Numbered from the stretch's first letter, positions 43,795-55,968 are shown. The stretch: 64,000 nt of DNA from Procambarus clarkii (GCF_040958095.1 NC_091188.1:40660032-40724031); one strand, 5' to 3'. Program-made: numbers and translations. The notes: a model not told the origin generated them from the sequence alone.

Positions 43795-43855
43795 AGAAAG
43801 TAAAGGGACGACGACGTTTCAGTCCGTCCTGGACCATTCTCAAGTCGATTGTGGA
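43795..43855 (-). repeat. Dispersed repeat end, second copy
   Basis: The minus strand carries TTGAGAATGGTCCAGGACGG, ACTGAAACGTCGTC and the ACTAGTGTGTGG-like end (CTAGTGTGTGG), as at 34.6 kb. Confidence 0.6.
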
Positions 43856-44282
43856 GTTGTCATGTTCATTGCCTCACTTCCCAGTACTTCTGCCTCGTGT
43901 GTCCTAGTGTGTGGTTTGGTCAACATGTCCAAATATTGTTGTACAATGCAATGTATAAACATATTTCAACTGTCTTGTACTGTCTCTTTTACTTTGTACT
44001 GTCTCTTAACCATATGCCAGTGTGGAACCTACTGTGCCAATTGTATTTTCCAGTGGACGTCATCAGGGGTTATCGGAGTGTTCGGACAACCACACTGAGG
44101 ACAGGGATTCCTGACAAGGATTATCTCCCGTCACCTCGAACTTGTCTGACTGTAATTATCACCAAGATCGATCAGTCGATTATACAGGTAAGGTGTGAGC
44201 GAGAAGTGGGGACAGATGGAAGTATAGTAAGGAGAATAAATACTGCAGTCGGAAAGTAGTGTCAGGGCTTAACCCAACTGCA
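43856..44282. other. No gene seen
   Basis: A 136-residue plus-strand frame is Cys-rich by chance and has no domain. CTAGTGTGTGG(T/C)TTGGTCAACA at 43900 resembles the edge of the dispersed repeat again. Confidence 0.35.
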
Positions 44283-44385
44283 GGATTGATTGATTGATGA
44301 AGATTAAGCCACCCAAAAGGTGTCACGGGCATGAATAGCCCGTAAGTGGTGACCCTTTTGAGCCATTACCAGTATCAGATGATGA
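44283..44385. repeat. Retroposon tail motif (as at 14.9 kb)
   Basis: AAGATTAAGCCACCCAAAAG and GCATGAATAGCCCGTAAGTGG match the 14890-15027 copies, here extended by GAGCCATTACCAGTATC. Confidence 0.6.
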
Positions 44386-44519
44386 TACTGGAGATCTGTG
44401 GAGGTGCGACTGCACCCTGCGTGACGGGAGATGTTTCCCGTGCAACTGCAGGCTTAGTGTTCAGGTTATGTAATAATATAGTCATGTCCACCCAGGCGTC
44501 ATGGAAAGTCCCAGTGGTA

Positions 44520-44600
44520 CCAGAAGTCCCGCCTAGCCATCACCGCCCAGCCATCACCGCCCAGCCATCACCGCCCAGCCATCACCGCCCAGCCATCACA
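44520..44600. repeat. 14-bp minisatellite, about 5 copies
   Basis: CCATCACCGCCCAG repeated without change. Confidence 0.93.
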
Positions 44601-45039
44601 AGATGTGTTGTTTGAAGGGTGGGGGGAGGTTATTTCTCAGTGAGCAGAGACAGGCAGGACGTTTCCTGCCGAGATGGCAGGAAACGAGGCTGAACTCGGC
44701 CACCGTATTGGACCTTACAATGGTACGAAAAATAGGCCTGTCCTGTCTAATAGAGGCAGTGGACTGTATAATGAAGCACAAACATTTACTTAGGGGCAGC
44801 GAATGCTATTACAATGTGTTTATTGACAGTTACGACCAAGGATGAACAGCTAGGCCTTATGGCACACCACCGGGACCCCATCCCACCCTCCTTGTCCACC
44901 CACGCCTTCCCAATTCACCCCCCCCCTTCCCAGTACAACCCTCCCCTCCTTCCTTGCACCCAATTCACCTGCTCCATCACACCCTTCAGTACCCCTAATG
45001 GCCCAATCCACACCCTCCCCAAATCACCCTATCTTTAAA
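44601..45039. other. No gene seen
   Basis: Contains an inverted pair around 44650-44690 (AGGACGTTTCCTGCC and GGCAGGAAACG) and C-rich sequence at 44880-45020. Confidence 0.4.
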
Positions 45040-45166
45040 ACTAGGTATGATAGAAGAGGAGGAGGACAGGAGTCATTGCTTCAAACAACCGGCAGCTAGA
45101 AAGGCGGGATCCAAGAGTCAACGCTCGATCCTGCATGCACAACTAGGTGAGCATACACACACACAC
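45040..45166 (+). mobile_element. LINE-B 3' tail ending in (AC)n
   Basis: AACCGGCAGCTAGAAAGGCG then GGGATCCAAGAGTCAACGCT, the plus-strand form of the LINE-B tail, ending ACAACTAGGTGAGCATACAC plus a short AC run. The next LINE starts directly after the AC run. Confidence 0.75.
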
Positions 45167-45167
45167 A

Positions 45168-45608
45168 CACAGGTATGCCAATAGACTAGTCCCAGAACTA
45201 AGAGGAATGAGTTACAAGGAAAGGCTGAAGGAAATGCACCTTACGACACTGGTAGACAGAAGAGTAAGGAGAGACATGATCACTACCTACAAAATCCTCA
45301 GGGGAATTGACAGGGTAGATAAAGATAAACTGTTTAACACTGGTGGTACATGAACAAGGGGACACAGGTGGAAACTGAGTACCCAAATTAGCCACAGGGA
45401 CGTAGGAAAGAACTTTTTCAGTGTGGGAGTAGTTAACAGGTGGAACGCATTAGGCAGTGATGTGGTGGAGGCTGACTCCATACACAGTTTATAATGTAGA
45501 TATGATAGAGCCCAGTAGGCTCAGGAACCTGTACACCAGTTGATTGACAGTTGAGAGGCGGGACCAAAGAGCCAGAGCTCAGCCCCTGCAAGCACAACTA
45601 GGCGAGTA
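45168..45608 (+). mobile_element. CR1-like LINE-A, 3' 440 bp
   Basis: Encodes RLVPELRGMSYKERLKEMHL and GDMITTYKILRGIDRV-like C-terminal ORF2 (one stop within), then the tail ending AAGCACAACTAGGCGAGTAC. 5'-truncated at the (AC)n run of the preceding LINE-B tail. Confidence 0.9.
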
Positions 45609-45756
45609 CACACCCTGGAGCACACACTCTGCAACAATCCCGGGAACAATATAGATTACTCCAGCGGCAAGTTGTGTGGAAGGAGAGATAAAGTCTGAAA
45701 GGTGAAGGAAAAAGATTTTTGGGGGTCTGAAAGTCTTTTTAAGATGTGAGCAGTCA

Positions 45757-46590
45757 GGTGACACCGCTAGCGAGCACTGCCAAGTGATACTACTAGTGAG
45801 CACCGCCAAGTGACACTACTAGTGAGCACTGCCAAGTGATACTACTAGTGAGCACTGCCAAGTGACACTACTAGTGAGCACCGCCAAGTGACACTACTAG
45901 TGAGCACTGCCAAGTGACACTACTAGTGAGCACCGCCAAGTGACACTACTAGTGAGCACCGCCAAGTGACACTACTAGTGAGCACTGCCAAGTGATACTA
46001 CTAGTGAGCACTGCCAAGTGATACTACTAGTGAGCACCGCCAAGTGACACTACTAGTGAGCACTGCCAAGTGACACTACTAGTGAGCACTGCCAAGTGAC
46101 ACTACTAGTGAGCACTGCCAAGTGATACTACTAGTGAGCACCGCCAAGTGACACTACTAGTGAGCACTGCCAAGTGATACTACTAGTGAGCACTGCCAAG
46201 TGACACTACTAGTGAGCACTGCCAAGTGACACTACTAGTGAGCACTGCCAAGTGACACTACTAGTGAGCACCGCCAAGTGACACTACTAGTGAGCACTGC
46301 CAAGTGACACTACTAGTGAGCACCGCCAAGTGACACTACTAGTGAGCACTGCCAAGTGACACTACTAGTGAGCACCGCCAAGTGACACTACTAGTGAGCA
46401 CTGCCAAGTGACACTACTAGTGAGCACCGCCAAGTGACACTACTAGTGAGCACCGCCAAGTGACACTACTAGTGAGCACCGCCAAGTGACACTACTAGTG
46501 AGCACCGCCAAGTGACACTACTAGTGAGCACCGCCAAGTGACACTACTAGCGAGCACCGCCAAGTGACACTACTAGTGAGCACCGCCAGA
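45757..46590. repeat. 26-bp minisatellite, about 32 copies
   Basis: Unit of 26 bp containing CACTACTAGTGAGCACCGCC. Two alternating states (CACCGCC or CACTGCC; GACAC or GATAC) are interspersed, a pattern suited to repeat-variant mapping. The right half is mostly the CACCGCC type. Confidence 0.96.
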
Positions 46591-47344
46591 TAAGCCCCCA
46601 CAACGGCCACTTACAACAATCACCGCCAGTGACCACCACCACCAGGGTATTGTGCTCGTCAATGACAATGTCGCTGGTAGTTCTGGAAATCTCAGTAATG
46701 GCTCTGTTAAACTCTAGGCTTTGGTGTACCCGGTGGTGCCCGGGGTCGAACAAGAGAGACTAGGGTTCCCAGTGAACTGTGCTGATGTTCCTAGTGTAAC
46801 TGCAAGCCAAGACCTTTTATACTAAATCAGCTCATCTGAAGCCTTAACCCAAGCTAGAAGCTCAGTTTGAGGTTAATTTTGTAACGATTGTGAATAAACT
46901 CAAATTTAAGAGCGAGTAATATTAGAGAAGATGATGAACAAGGGTTAGTTGTTCAAACTGTGAGTGAAAGCTTTCATGGGGTCAGTTGACTTCATCTCGC
47001 GTGACCTACGTGTATCTGAGCAAACATGTTTCAGGTGGTAGTCGGTCTAGGTATGAGCGAACGATCAGGGTGTGAAGTTGTTGAGAAAAGCACAACCAGC
47101 ATACAGGTGTTGATTGCTGAGCGGCTTGTGTTGTGACCGCCATCTTCTGCTTGTCCACCAAGCTGGGCCTGATGGGGGGCAGCCTTGAGAACATTTTTCC
47201 CTGTAGGTGAAACTGGGTCCTCCTGACATCCCAGCAGTGTCAGAGGCTCTGGTGTACTTGCCAGTCCAACCTTAACACCTCAAGACTACAGATACTCTCC
47301 CGTGGTTTTCGGTCCCTCTCTCTCTCGCTGTCTTTGTGTCTGTA
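46591..47344. other. No gene seen
   Basis: Unique sequence with short frames only. Confidence 0.4.
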
Positions 47345-47660
47345 TATTGACTATTTGTATCTTCAGAATCGAGCTATTAGCTCTTGGACCCCGCCTTTCT
47401 AACCAAGTTATTTTTCATCTATTATGTCTACTACATATATTTCTCTCTCTCTCCTCTCTCTCTCTCTCTCACCCACACCCACATCCACAGGAAGCAGCCC
47501 GTAGCAGCTGTAACTCCCAGGTACCTATTTACTGCTGGGTGAACAGGGGGTATCTGGGTGAAAGAAACTCTGCCCATTTGTTTCCGCCTCGTCCGGGAAT
47601 CGAACCCTTAGGATTACGACGCCCGAGAGCTGTCCACTCAGCCGCGAGGCCCGTGTGCCC
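47345..47660 (-). mobile_element. SINE-A with LINE-B-like tail
   Basis: On the minus strand: head with GGACAGCTCTCGGGCGTC and GGGTTCGATTCCC (box B); body with GTTCACCCAGCAGTAAATAG and TACCTGGGAGTTACAGC; then a GA-rich linker and a tail with GGCGGGGTCCAAGAGC, which matches LINE-B and not LINE-A. The copy at 21.2 kb has the same head and body type but the LINE-A tail. Confidence 0.75.
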
Positions 47661-47679
47661 GCGTGCTCGCCTATTTTTG

Positions 47680-48520
47680 CCTGCAGGATCTAGTATTGAC
47701 ACTTGTATCCCACCTTTCTAGTCTTCGGTTGTTTACAGCAATGACTCCTGTCCTACTTGTCTATCATACCTAGGTTTTTTTTTTTTTTTTTTTGTTTTTT
47801 GAGATATATACAAGAGTTGTTACATTCTTGTACAGCCACTAGTACGCGTAGCGTTTCGGGCAAGTCCTTAATCCTATGGTCCCTGGAATACGATCCCCTG
47901 CCGCGAAGAATCGTTTTTTCATCCAAGTACACATTTTACTGTTGCGTTAAACAGAGGCTACAGTTAAGGAAACCCAGTAAATCCTCCCCAGCCAGGATAC
48001 GAACCCATGACATAGCGCTCGCGGAACGCCAGGCGAGTGTCTTACCACTACACCACGGAGACTGCTATGACTGCTATGCTAGTTTTAAAGTTATGAATAG
48101 TGTTTACTTCCACAACCTGCTCCTTAAATGCAGTCCATTTCCACACTACTCTCATGCTAAAAAAAAACAACTTTCTAACATATCTATGACTAACCTGAGT
48201 TACCAGCATCCACCCATGTCCCCTTGTTCTGCTAGTATTCCGTGTGACCCTTTCGTATAGTTGCACTCTGTCAATCCCTGTAAGTATTTTGTATGCTGCT
48301 ATCATATCTCCTCCTCCCTTCTTTTGACCAGCCTCGTCGCAAATTTCTGAACCTTTAATAGTTTCGTATTGTATTTCTTTAAGTGAGATAGAGCTCCATG
48401 ATGGGGCGGCATACTCTAAGACTGGCCTCACGTAGGCGGTGTAGAGCCCTGAATGCCTCCTTACTTACGTTTCTGAATGATGTTCTAAGTTTTGCTAGCA
48501 TGTGTGTCTGCACCTGTTAT
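47680..48520 (-). mobile_element. CR1-like LINE-B 3' fragment, split by SINE-D
   Basis: The minus-strand coding includes MRPVLEYAAPSWS and GGDMIAAYKILTGIDRVQLY (48048-48431), then the 3' UTR and tail TAGAAAGGTGGGATACAAG. The 3' UTR is interrupted by SINE-D at 47774-48064; comparison with the unsplit copy at 3.6-4.0 kb shows the sequence continuing on both sides. Confidence 0.85.
47774..48064 (-). mobile_element. SINE-D, tRNA-derived, second copy
   Basis: Reverse complement of the 6.8-kb copy: box-A-like GTGGTGTAGTGGTAAGACAC, box B GGTTCGTATCC, body and a poly(T) at the left edge (47775-47800). High identity between the two copies suggests recent activity. Confidence 0.92.
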
Positions 48521-49089
48521 CTGGTAGAGTTATCAGAAATATGGTTGTGTGGTTAAAGCTATATCTATTATTTGGTTTGGGTGTTATGATATCAGGATAT
48601 CCAAAACAAGAGGCAGCTCAGATAAATATATTTATTTACAAAATCTTTACACCTGTCCAAAACTATTTACATTTTTACCTCTACAAAGGAAGGCTTTTGA
48701 GAGAAATATTACAAATATATATATATATACATGCTACTTTTCTTTGGTCCCGCCTTATTTTAAAGCTTTCTCATGTACGTGTGTGTGTACGTGTGTGTGT
48801 ACACAACCACCACGCATGACGTAAAACTAATTACTCGAGCTCCTTCGACGCCCTCAGGTCATTACCACCAGTAGTGACCATTAGTGTCAAGTTGCTGACG
48901 AAAGCGCTCCAGTAATTATATTAACCTTCACATGTGACTCTACACTTAATAGATCAGCGAGTATTGATCTTTGTTGTATACAATAAATATATATCATTAT
49001 TACCTATTTTTATAGATGAATTTAAACCAATAGTCGCATTCTATATCATCTTGCATACAAGTGCATTCTGATGAAATATATATTGCACT
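48521..49089. other. No gene seen
   Basis: AT-rich, with short TATA and GTGT runs. No motif. Confidence 0.4.
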
Positions 49090-50243
49090 GTTGGTACTAG
49101 TGTGGTTGATGTTTGGGGCTCACAGTGGTGTGGTAGATGGTTGGGGCTCACAGTAGTGTGGTTGATGGTTGGGGCTCACAGTAGTGTGGTTGATGGTTGG
49201 GGCTCACAGTAGTGTGGTAGATGGTTGGGGCTCACAGTGGTGTGGTAGATGGTTGGGGCTCACAGTGGTGTGGTAGATGCTTGGGGCTCACAGTGGTGTG
49301 GTTGATGGTTGGGGCTCACAGTAGTGTGGTTGATGGTTGGGGCTCACAGTAGTGTGGTTGATGGTTGGGGCTCACAGTGGTGTGGTTGATGCTTGGGGCT
49401 CACAGTAGTGTGGTTGAAGGTTGGGGCTCACAATAGTGTGGTAGATGGTTAGGGCTCACAGTAGTGTGGTTGATGGTTGGGGCTCACAGTGGTGTGGTTG
49501 ATGCTTGGGGCTCACAGTGGTGTGGTTGATGCTTGGGGCTCACAGTAGTGTGGTTGAAGGTTGGGGCTCACAGTGGTGTGGTAGATGGTTGGGGCTCACA
49601 GTAGTGTGGTTGATGGTTGGGGCTCACAGTAGTGTGGTTGATGGTTGGGGCTCACAGTAGTGTGGTTGATGGTTGGGGCTCACAGTAGTGTGGTTGATGG
49701 TTGGGGCTCACAGTGGTGTGGTTGATGGTTGGGGGCTCACAGTAGTGTGGTTGATGGTTGGGGCTCACAGTAGTGTGGTAGATGGTTGGGGCTCACAGTA
49801 GTGTGGTTAATGGTTGGGGCTCACAGTAGTGTGGTTGATGCTTGGGGGCTCACAGTAGTGTGGTAGATGGTTGGGGCTCACAGTAGTGTGGTTGATGGTT
49901 GGGGCTCACAGTAGTGTGGTTGATGGGGCTCACAGTAGTGTGGTAGATGGTTGGGGCTCACAGTGGTGTGGTTGATGGTTGGGGCTCACAGTGGTGTGGT
50001 TGATGGTTGGGGCTCACAGTGGTGTGGTTGATGGTTGGGGCTCACAGTAGTGTGGTTGATGGTTGGGGCTCACAGTAGTGTGGTTGATGGTTGGGGCTCA
50101 CAGTAGTGTGGTAGATGGTTGGGGCTCACAGTGGTGTGGTTGATGGTTGGGGCTCACAGTAGTGTGATTGATGGTTGGGGCTCACAGTAGTGTGGTTGAT
50201 GGTTGGGGCTCACAGTGGTGTGGTAGATGGTTGGGGCTCACAG
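49090..50243. repeat. 28-bp minisatellite, about 41 copies
   Basis: 1.15 kb of a unit containing GTTGATGGTTGGGGCTCACA. Variants at GTAGTG/GTGGTG and GGTTG/GGTAG are scattered. The 28-bp period is not a multiple of three, so no long frame appears. Confidence 0.96.
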
Positions 50244-50389
50244 CCCCGGCTGGTGTTGGCCAGGAGGAAGTACCGTGCCAGGCACTAGAGCTGTGAGCAA
50301 CATGTGATTCTGTTTGCATGTTGCTGTAGAAGGTTTATAAAACTACATTGACAGGTTAGCGAGGAGCGGGCAGGGGGGGAGGAGAGGGG

Positions 50390-50392
<3 letters not shown>

Positions 50393-50479
<87 letters not shown>
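50393..50479. repeat. (GT)n microsatellite
   Basis: About 43 perfect GT units. Confidence 0.97.
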
Positions 50480-50481
<2 letters not shown>

Positions 50482-51174
50482 TTTAGTTTTCCTCTAATGA
50501 ATGCAAATAATTAGTTCATCAACTAAATGAGTCTCTAGGGACAGGCTTCAGATGAACTGATGAAGGATAACAGCTCTTGCGTGCACTTTCGTTGGAAACA
50601 TCTGTACCATTCCTAACGAACCATTGTCTTAGCCTCTCTTTTTTGTCTAACAGGGCACGAATGGCTGCTCAGAAATGTTTGTAACAAGCAAACCAATAGG
50701 GACTTGCGTTCAGTTCTTAGGACACACAAACTGTTAAATAATTTTTCTAAAGACTCTAGGGAAATAGTTGGTAGTGATGGTGTTCGTCATGTTCTTACAA
50801 TGTAATTAAAGCACTTCCACGCCAGGAAGAAAGACCTCAGCGAACTAAAGTAGATTTTTTTCTAGCCATAAAGACGAATTATCTCCATTTTTTCAGTAAC
50901 ACCCAAATAATTTGATTTTTCTTAAGCAGGCGGGGAATTTATCCCGGCTGCTTCTGTAATGTTAATGGGAAGGCTGCCCAGTGTGATGATTCTTGCCACT
51001 GTGATGTATGAACTGTGTGTTCCAGGAGTGTGGGAGGTGGGGAGGGGAAGAGAGGAGAGGATAGGAATAGAATAGGGAAATGGAGAAGTGATAGGGAGGT
51101 TGATGAAAGTGGAAGGGACAGAGAGAGTGGGGAGGCAAGAGGGAAGGAGGAGAAAAATGAGAGGAGAGGAGAGT

Positions 51175-51210
<36 letters not shown>

Positions 51211-51764
51211 GCCAGCACCTGAGAGAAACAACAAAGCCTATGCTGTATTTTGTGTCAAAGGTCAACCCCGAGAACTTTCTTATGAAATCTGACCGTAAAA
51301 TATTCCTTTTTATTCATCCAGACCTTTGTCACCTTTCCAAGCAGTCGTTACTAGTGTGTATGGTTGCTGGTGCAACATGTCAGGGGTCAAATAGACCCTA
51401 GTGTAACCCTATGTGTAACTTGCTCGCTTCCTGCAGGTCCATATTCGATTACCGATGGTCCAAGATTGTTCCTGCACTCCGACCTCGTATCCCAGCTTCT
51501 ATCCTGTCCTCATGTCCCTTCAAAGTGCTAAATATCCTTTCAAGCTCAGCGGGTTCCCCTTATAATTGCCTTGTTTCATGTTAAGAGTTGAAGATTTGAC
51601 AGTGTGATATGTTGTTAGTGGTCGAGACGGACACAACATGACAAGGATCAATAATTTTATATACTGTGTATTTTTGGAAGATTGGCGGTAAGGGGACAAG
51701 TCTCTGAGTCCCCCCGACCCCCACCTGCCGGGATTATTGGGGTGGTGTGTCGTGGACCATGTTT
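50480..51764. other. No gene seen; GA-rich tract
   Basis: Unique AT-rich sequence, then a GA-rich degenerate tract (51025-51205) ending in a (GA)n run of about 15 units. Frames in the tract are low-complexity. Confidence 0.45.
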
Positions 51765-52265
51765 AGGGTGTACTCGGCCGGGTTCAGGGGCAGGGTGTAC
51801 TCGGCCGGGTTCAGGGGCAGGGTGTACTCGGCCGGGTTCAGGGGCAGGGTGTACTCGGCCGGGTTCAGGGGCAGGGTGTACTCGGCCGGGTTCAGGGTGT
51901 ACTCGGCCGGGTTGAGGGTGTACTCGGCCGGGTTCAGGGTGTACTCGGCCGGGTTGAGGGTGTACTCGGCCGGGTTCAGGGTGTACTCGGCCGGGTTGAG
52001 GGTGTACTCGGCCGGGTTGAGGGTGTACTCGGCCGGGTTCAGGGTGTACTCGGCCGGGTTGAGGGTGTACTCGGCCGGGTTCAGGGTGTACTGGGACGGG
52101 TTCAGGGGTAGGGTGTTCTCGGCCGGGTTCAGGGTGTACTGGGACGGGTTCAGGGTGTACTCGGCCGGGTTCAGGGTGTACTCGGCCGGGTTCAGGGTGT
52201 ACTCGGCCGGGTTCAGGGTGTACTCGGCCGGGTTCAGGGTGTTCTCGGCCGGGTTGAGGGTGTAG
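51765..52265. repeat. 21/27-bp minisatellite, about 23 copies
   Basis: GTGTACTCGGCCGGGTTCAG repeated as a 21-bp unit, with 27-bp versions carrying an extra GGGCAG at the left end. Frames stay open on both strands because both lengths are multiples of three. Confidence 0.95.
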
Positions 52266-52404
52266 GTAAAGATCACTCCAAAAGAGATCTTGGTTAATAC
52301 AGTTCTATGAAGGAACCACTTTGAGAATACGGTCGCTTGTCCGTAGACTATAGGAAAGTGCATCTAGAATGTTTATATTGGAAAGTACATGTTGGGGGTT
52401 ACAT

Positions 52405-53075
52405 CACTGCTGGGCTTGGGTACACTGCTGGGCTTGGGTACACTGCTGGGCTTGGGTACACTGCTGGGCTTGGGTACACTGCTGGGCTTGGTACACTGCT
52501 GAACTTGGGTACACTGCTGGGCTTGGGTACACTGCTGGGCTTGGGTACACTGCTGAACTTGGGTACACTGTTGGGCTTGGGTACACTGCTGGGCTTGGGT
52601 ACACTGCTGGGCTTGGGTACACTGCTGAACTTGGGTACACTGCTGGGCTTGGGTACACTGCTGGGCTTGGGTACACTGCTGAACTTGGGTACACTGCTGG
52701 GCTTGGGTACACTGCTGAACTTGGGTACACTGCTGGGCTTGGGTACACTGCTGGGCTTGGGTACACTGCTGAACTTGGGTACACTGCTGAACTTGGGTAC
52801 ACTGCTGGGCTTGGGTACACTGCTGGGCTTGGGTACACTGCTGGGCTTGGGTACACTGCTGAACTTGGGTACACTGCTGGGCTTGGGTACATTGCTGCTT
52901 GGGTACACTGCTGAACTTGGGTACACTGCTGGGTTTGGGTACATTGCTGGGCTTGGGTACACTGCTGGGCTTGGGTACACTGCTGGGCTTGGGTACACTG
53001 CTGGGCTTGGGTACACTGCTGGGCTTGGGTACACTGCTGGGCTTGGGTACACTGCTGGGCTTGGGTACACGGCTG
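52405..53075. repeat. 18-bp minisatellite, about 37 copies
   Basis: CTGCTGGGCTTGGGTACA repeated, with a second type CTGCTGAACTTGGGTACA interspersed. Only 140 bp separates it from the preceding array, but the units are not related. Confidence 0.96.
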
Positions 53076-53344
53076 GTCACCACGTCTGGACGCCCTGAAG
53101 ATCAACTTAAGCATGTAGTGTAACACCTGAGAAACTTTCACCCTGCTAGAACATCTCTTCTGTTCACCAGTTCAGTTTTGAACAAGTTGAGATGTGCCGT
53201 TGAACATCCCGCTTCAATCACGCAACTTTCCGTGGAAAGTTTTGTTGTTGTTGCTCGTAAGGTCGAAATTATCCTCCGTGATCCACGGGAGGAACGATCA
53301 GGAGTACGTGGTCATGAGGATCATCTGTAGGAAGACAGTGCTAT

Positions 53345-54948
53345 AATTAGCTACTTGGAGCTGGGATATAAGGGAAATGAAATGTGATGAAAGGAAGTGT
53401 GTGAGGAACTGAATAAGAAATTCCAAGAGGTCTTCACCTTAGAGCAAGGAGAAATTCCAGAGATAAGAGAGGGAATAGCTAACCAGGAACCACTGGAAGA
53501 GTTTGAGATTACCAGCGGGGAAGTAAGGAAGTGTTTACTAGAGTTGGATGTGACAAAGGCTATAGGCCCAGATGGAATCTCCCCTTGGATACTAAAGGAA
53601 GGAGCAGAAGAACTGTGCCTCCCACTCTCCATAGTGTATAACAAATCACTGGCATCAGGGGAACTGCCAGAAATTTGGAAAGCAGCTAACATAGTCCCGA
53701 TATACAAGGGGATAGACAGGAGGCACTGAACTACAGGCCAGTGTCCCTAACCTGCATACCATGCAAGCTGATGGAGAAGATTGTGCGAAGAAAGCTAGTG
53801 GAGCATCTGGAACGAAAGAACTTTGTAACACAGCATCAACATGGGTTCAGGGATGGCAGGTCCTGCCTCACAGGGTTACTTGAATTCTACGACCAGGCAA
53901 GAAAGAGAAGAGTGGGCAGACTGCATATTTTTGGATTGTCAGAAAGCCTTTGATACAGTGGCACACAAGAGGCTAGTAAAAAAGCTGGAGATGCAGGCTG
54001 GAGTGAAAGGGAAGGTACTCCGTTGGATAAAGGAGTAACTAAGCAACAGGAGAAAACGAGTCGGAGTGAGGGGTGAGATCTCAGATTGGCGAGAAGTTAC
54101 GAGTGGAGTCCCGCAGGGGTCAGTCCTTGGACATATAATTGTTTCTGATATATGTAAATGATCTCCCAGAGGGTATAGAATCGTTTCTCTCAATGTTTGC
54201 CGATGATGCAAAAATTATGAGGATTGAAACTGAGGACGATAGTAGGAGGCTACAAGATGACCTAGACTGAGTGAATGGTCCAACAAATGGCTGTTGAAGT
54301 TCAACCCGAGTAAATGCAAAGTAATAAAACTAGGCAGTGGAAACAGGAGGCCAGACACAGGATACAGAATAGGAGATGAAGTACTTAATGAAACGGACAG
54401 AGAGAAAGATCTAGGAGTTGATATCACACCAAACCTGTCTCCTGAAGCCCACATAACAAGAATAACGTCTGCGGCATATGCGAGGCTGGTTAACATCAGA
54501 ACAGCGTTCAGGAACCTGTGTAAGGAATCATTCAGAATCTTGTACACCACTTATGTAAGACCAATCCTGGAGTATTCGGCCCCAGCATGGAGCCCGTACC
54601 TTGTCAAGCACAAGACGAAGCTGGAAAAAGTCCAAAGGTATGCCACTAGACTAGTCCCAGAACTAAGAGGCATGAGTTACGAGGAAAGGCTGCGGGAAAT
54701 GCACCTTACGACACTAGAAGACAGAAGAGTAAGGGGAGACATGATCACAACCTACAAAATCCTCAGAGGAATCGACTGGGTAAATAAGGATAAACTATTC
54801 AACACTGGTGGGACGTGAACAAGGGGACACAGGTGGAAACTGAGTACCCACATGAGCCACAGAGACGTTAGAAAGAACTTTTTCAGTGTCAGAGTAGTTA
54901 GTAAATGGAATGCACTAGGAAGTGATGTGGTGGAGGCTGACTCCATAC
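53345..54948 (+). mobile_element. CR1-like LINE-A, longest copy, cut by gap
   Basis: About 1.6 kb of ORF2 from before the reverse transcriptase to the C-terminus: ATKAIGPDGIS-like KAIGPDGISPWILKEG, then [31 protein letters not shown], a FADDAKIM-equivalent, and TYVRPILEYSAPAWSPYLVK. At least five frameshifts or stops are present. The 3' tail falls in the N gap starting at 54949. Confidence 0.9.
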
Positions 54949-55448
54949 NNNNNNNNNNNNNNNNNNNNNNNNNNNNNNNNNNNNNNNNNNNNNNNNNNNN
55001 NNNNNNNNNNNNNNNNNNNNNNNNNNNNNNNNNNNNNNNNNNNNNNNNNNNNNNNNNNNNNNNNNNNNNNNNNNNNNNNNNNNNNNNNNNNNNNNNNNNN
55101 NNNNNNNNNNNNNNNNNNNNNNNNNNNNNNNNNNNNNNNNNNNNNNNNNNNNNNNNNNNNNNNNNNNNNNNNNNNNNNNNNNNNNNNNNNNNNNNNNNNN
55201 NNNNNNNNNNNNNNNNNNNNNNNNNNNNNNNNNNNNNNNNNNNNNNNNNNNNNNNNNNNNNNNNNNNNNNNNNNNNNNNNNNNNNNNNNNNNNNNNNNNN
55301 NNNNNNNNNNNNNNNNNNNNNNNNNNNNNNNNNNNNNNNNNNNNNNNNNNNNNNNNNNNNNNNNNNNNNNNNNNNNNNNNNNNNNNNNNNNNNNNNNNNN
55401 NNNNNNNNNNNNNNNNNNNNNNNNNNNNNNNNNNNNNNNNNNNNNNNN
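54949..55448. other. Assembly gap (500 N)
   Basis: Exactly 500 N, so a placeholder. It begins inside the LINE-A 3' end. Confidence 0.99.
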
Positions 55449-55533
55449 CAGGGATGAACAGTTACGGTGTTAATCCATAACTCCATAACACACACTATCC
55501 ACTCAAGAGTTTTGTTACAGAGGGAGTTGGTGT

Positions 55534-55534
55534 A

Positions 55535-55583
<49 letters not shown>

Positions 55584-55618
55584 TGTGGGTGTGTGGGTGT
55601 GTGTGTGTGTCTGCGCGC
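55534..55618. repeat. (TG)n with GTGTGGGTG variants, then (CG)n
   Basis: TG run with GGG-interrupted units, ending in a CGCGCGCG stretch. Confidence 0.93.
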
Positions 55619-55654
55619 GCGCGTCTTCGTCGACACCCAGGACGAAGTGTTTGC

Positions 55655-55925
55655 CATGGTTCTTACAGAATACAAAGAAGAGCTTTGTGAGCCCTTGTCC
55701 AACTTATTCAATAAATCATTAGTCGGGCAGAGTACAAGAGTCTTGGAGGGTTGCTAACGTGGTACCAATAATTAAGAAAGGAGACAGATCACTTGCGTTG
55801 ACTATCGGCCAATTAGCTTAACGTCTATTTTGGGAAAATTGCGTTAATTAATAAAATCCACTTGTCTATATCTTGAAACAAACAGATCAATAATTGATTC
55901 ACAACATGATTTGTGGAAGAAGTTA
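55655..55925 (+). mobile_element. LINE reverse-transcriptase fragment, other subfamily
   Basis: The plus-strand translation shows EYKEELCEPLSNLFNKSL, then YRPISLTSILGKL after a break: the region just N-terminal of and within the reverse transcriptase of CR1-like LINEs. It ends about 45 bp from the calpain exon. Confidence 0.75.
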
Positions 55926-55968
55926 TCAGATAACATAATAGACATCAAGGGGGGAGGGATATACTCAC

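Noticed and set aside
43495-44259. Frames of 88-136 residues as genes
   Set aside because: No motif, frames open on both strands, and the region contains repeat ends at 43.4 and 43.8 kb.
47774-48064. Target-site duplication around SINE-D
   Set aside because: Words such as CTATG occur near both ends, but no convincing duplication of expected length could be read, so none is claimed.
51747-53141. Proline- or glycine-rich repeat proteins (TLNPAEY, SVPKPSS, GLGYTAG)
   Set aside because: Same reason: 18-, 21- and 27-bp periods. They looked like structural or cuticle repeats at first, but lie open equally on both strands.
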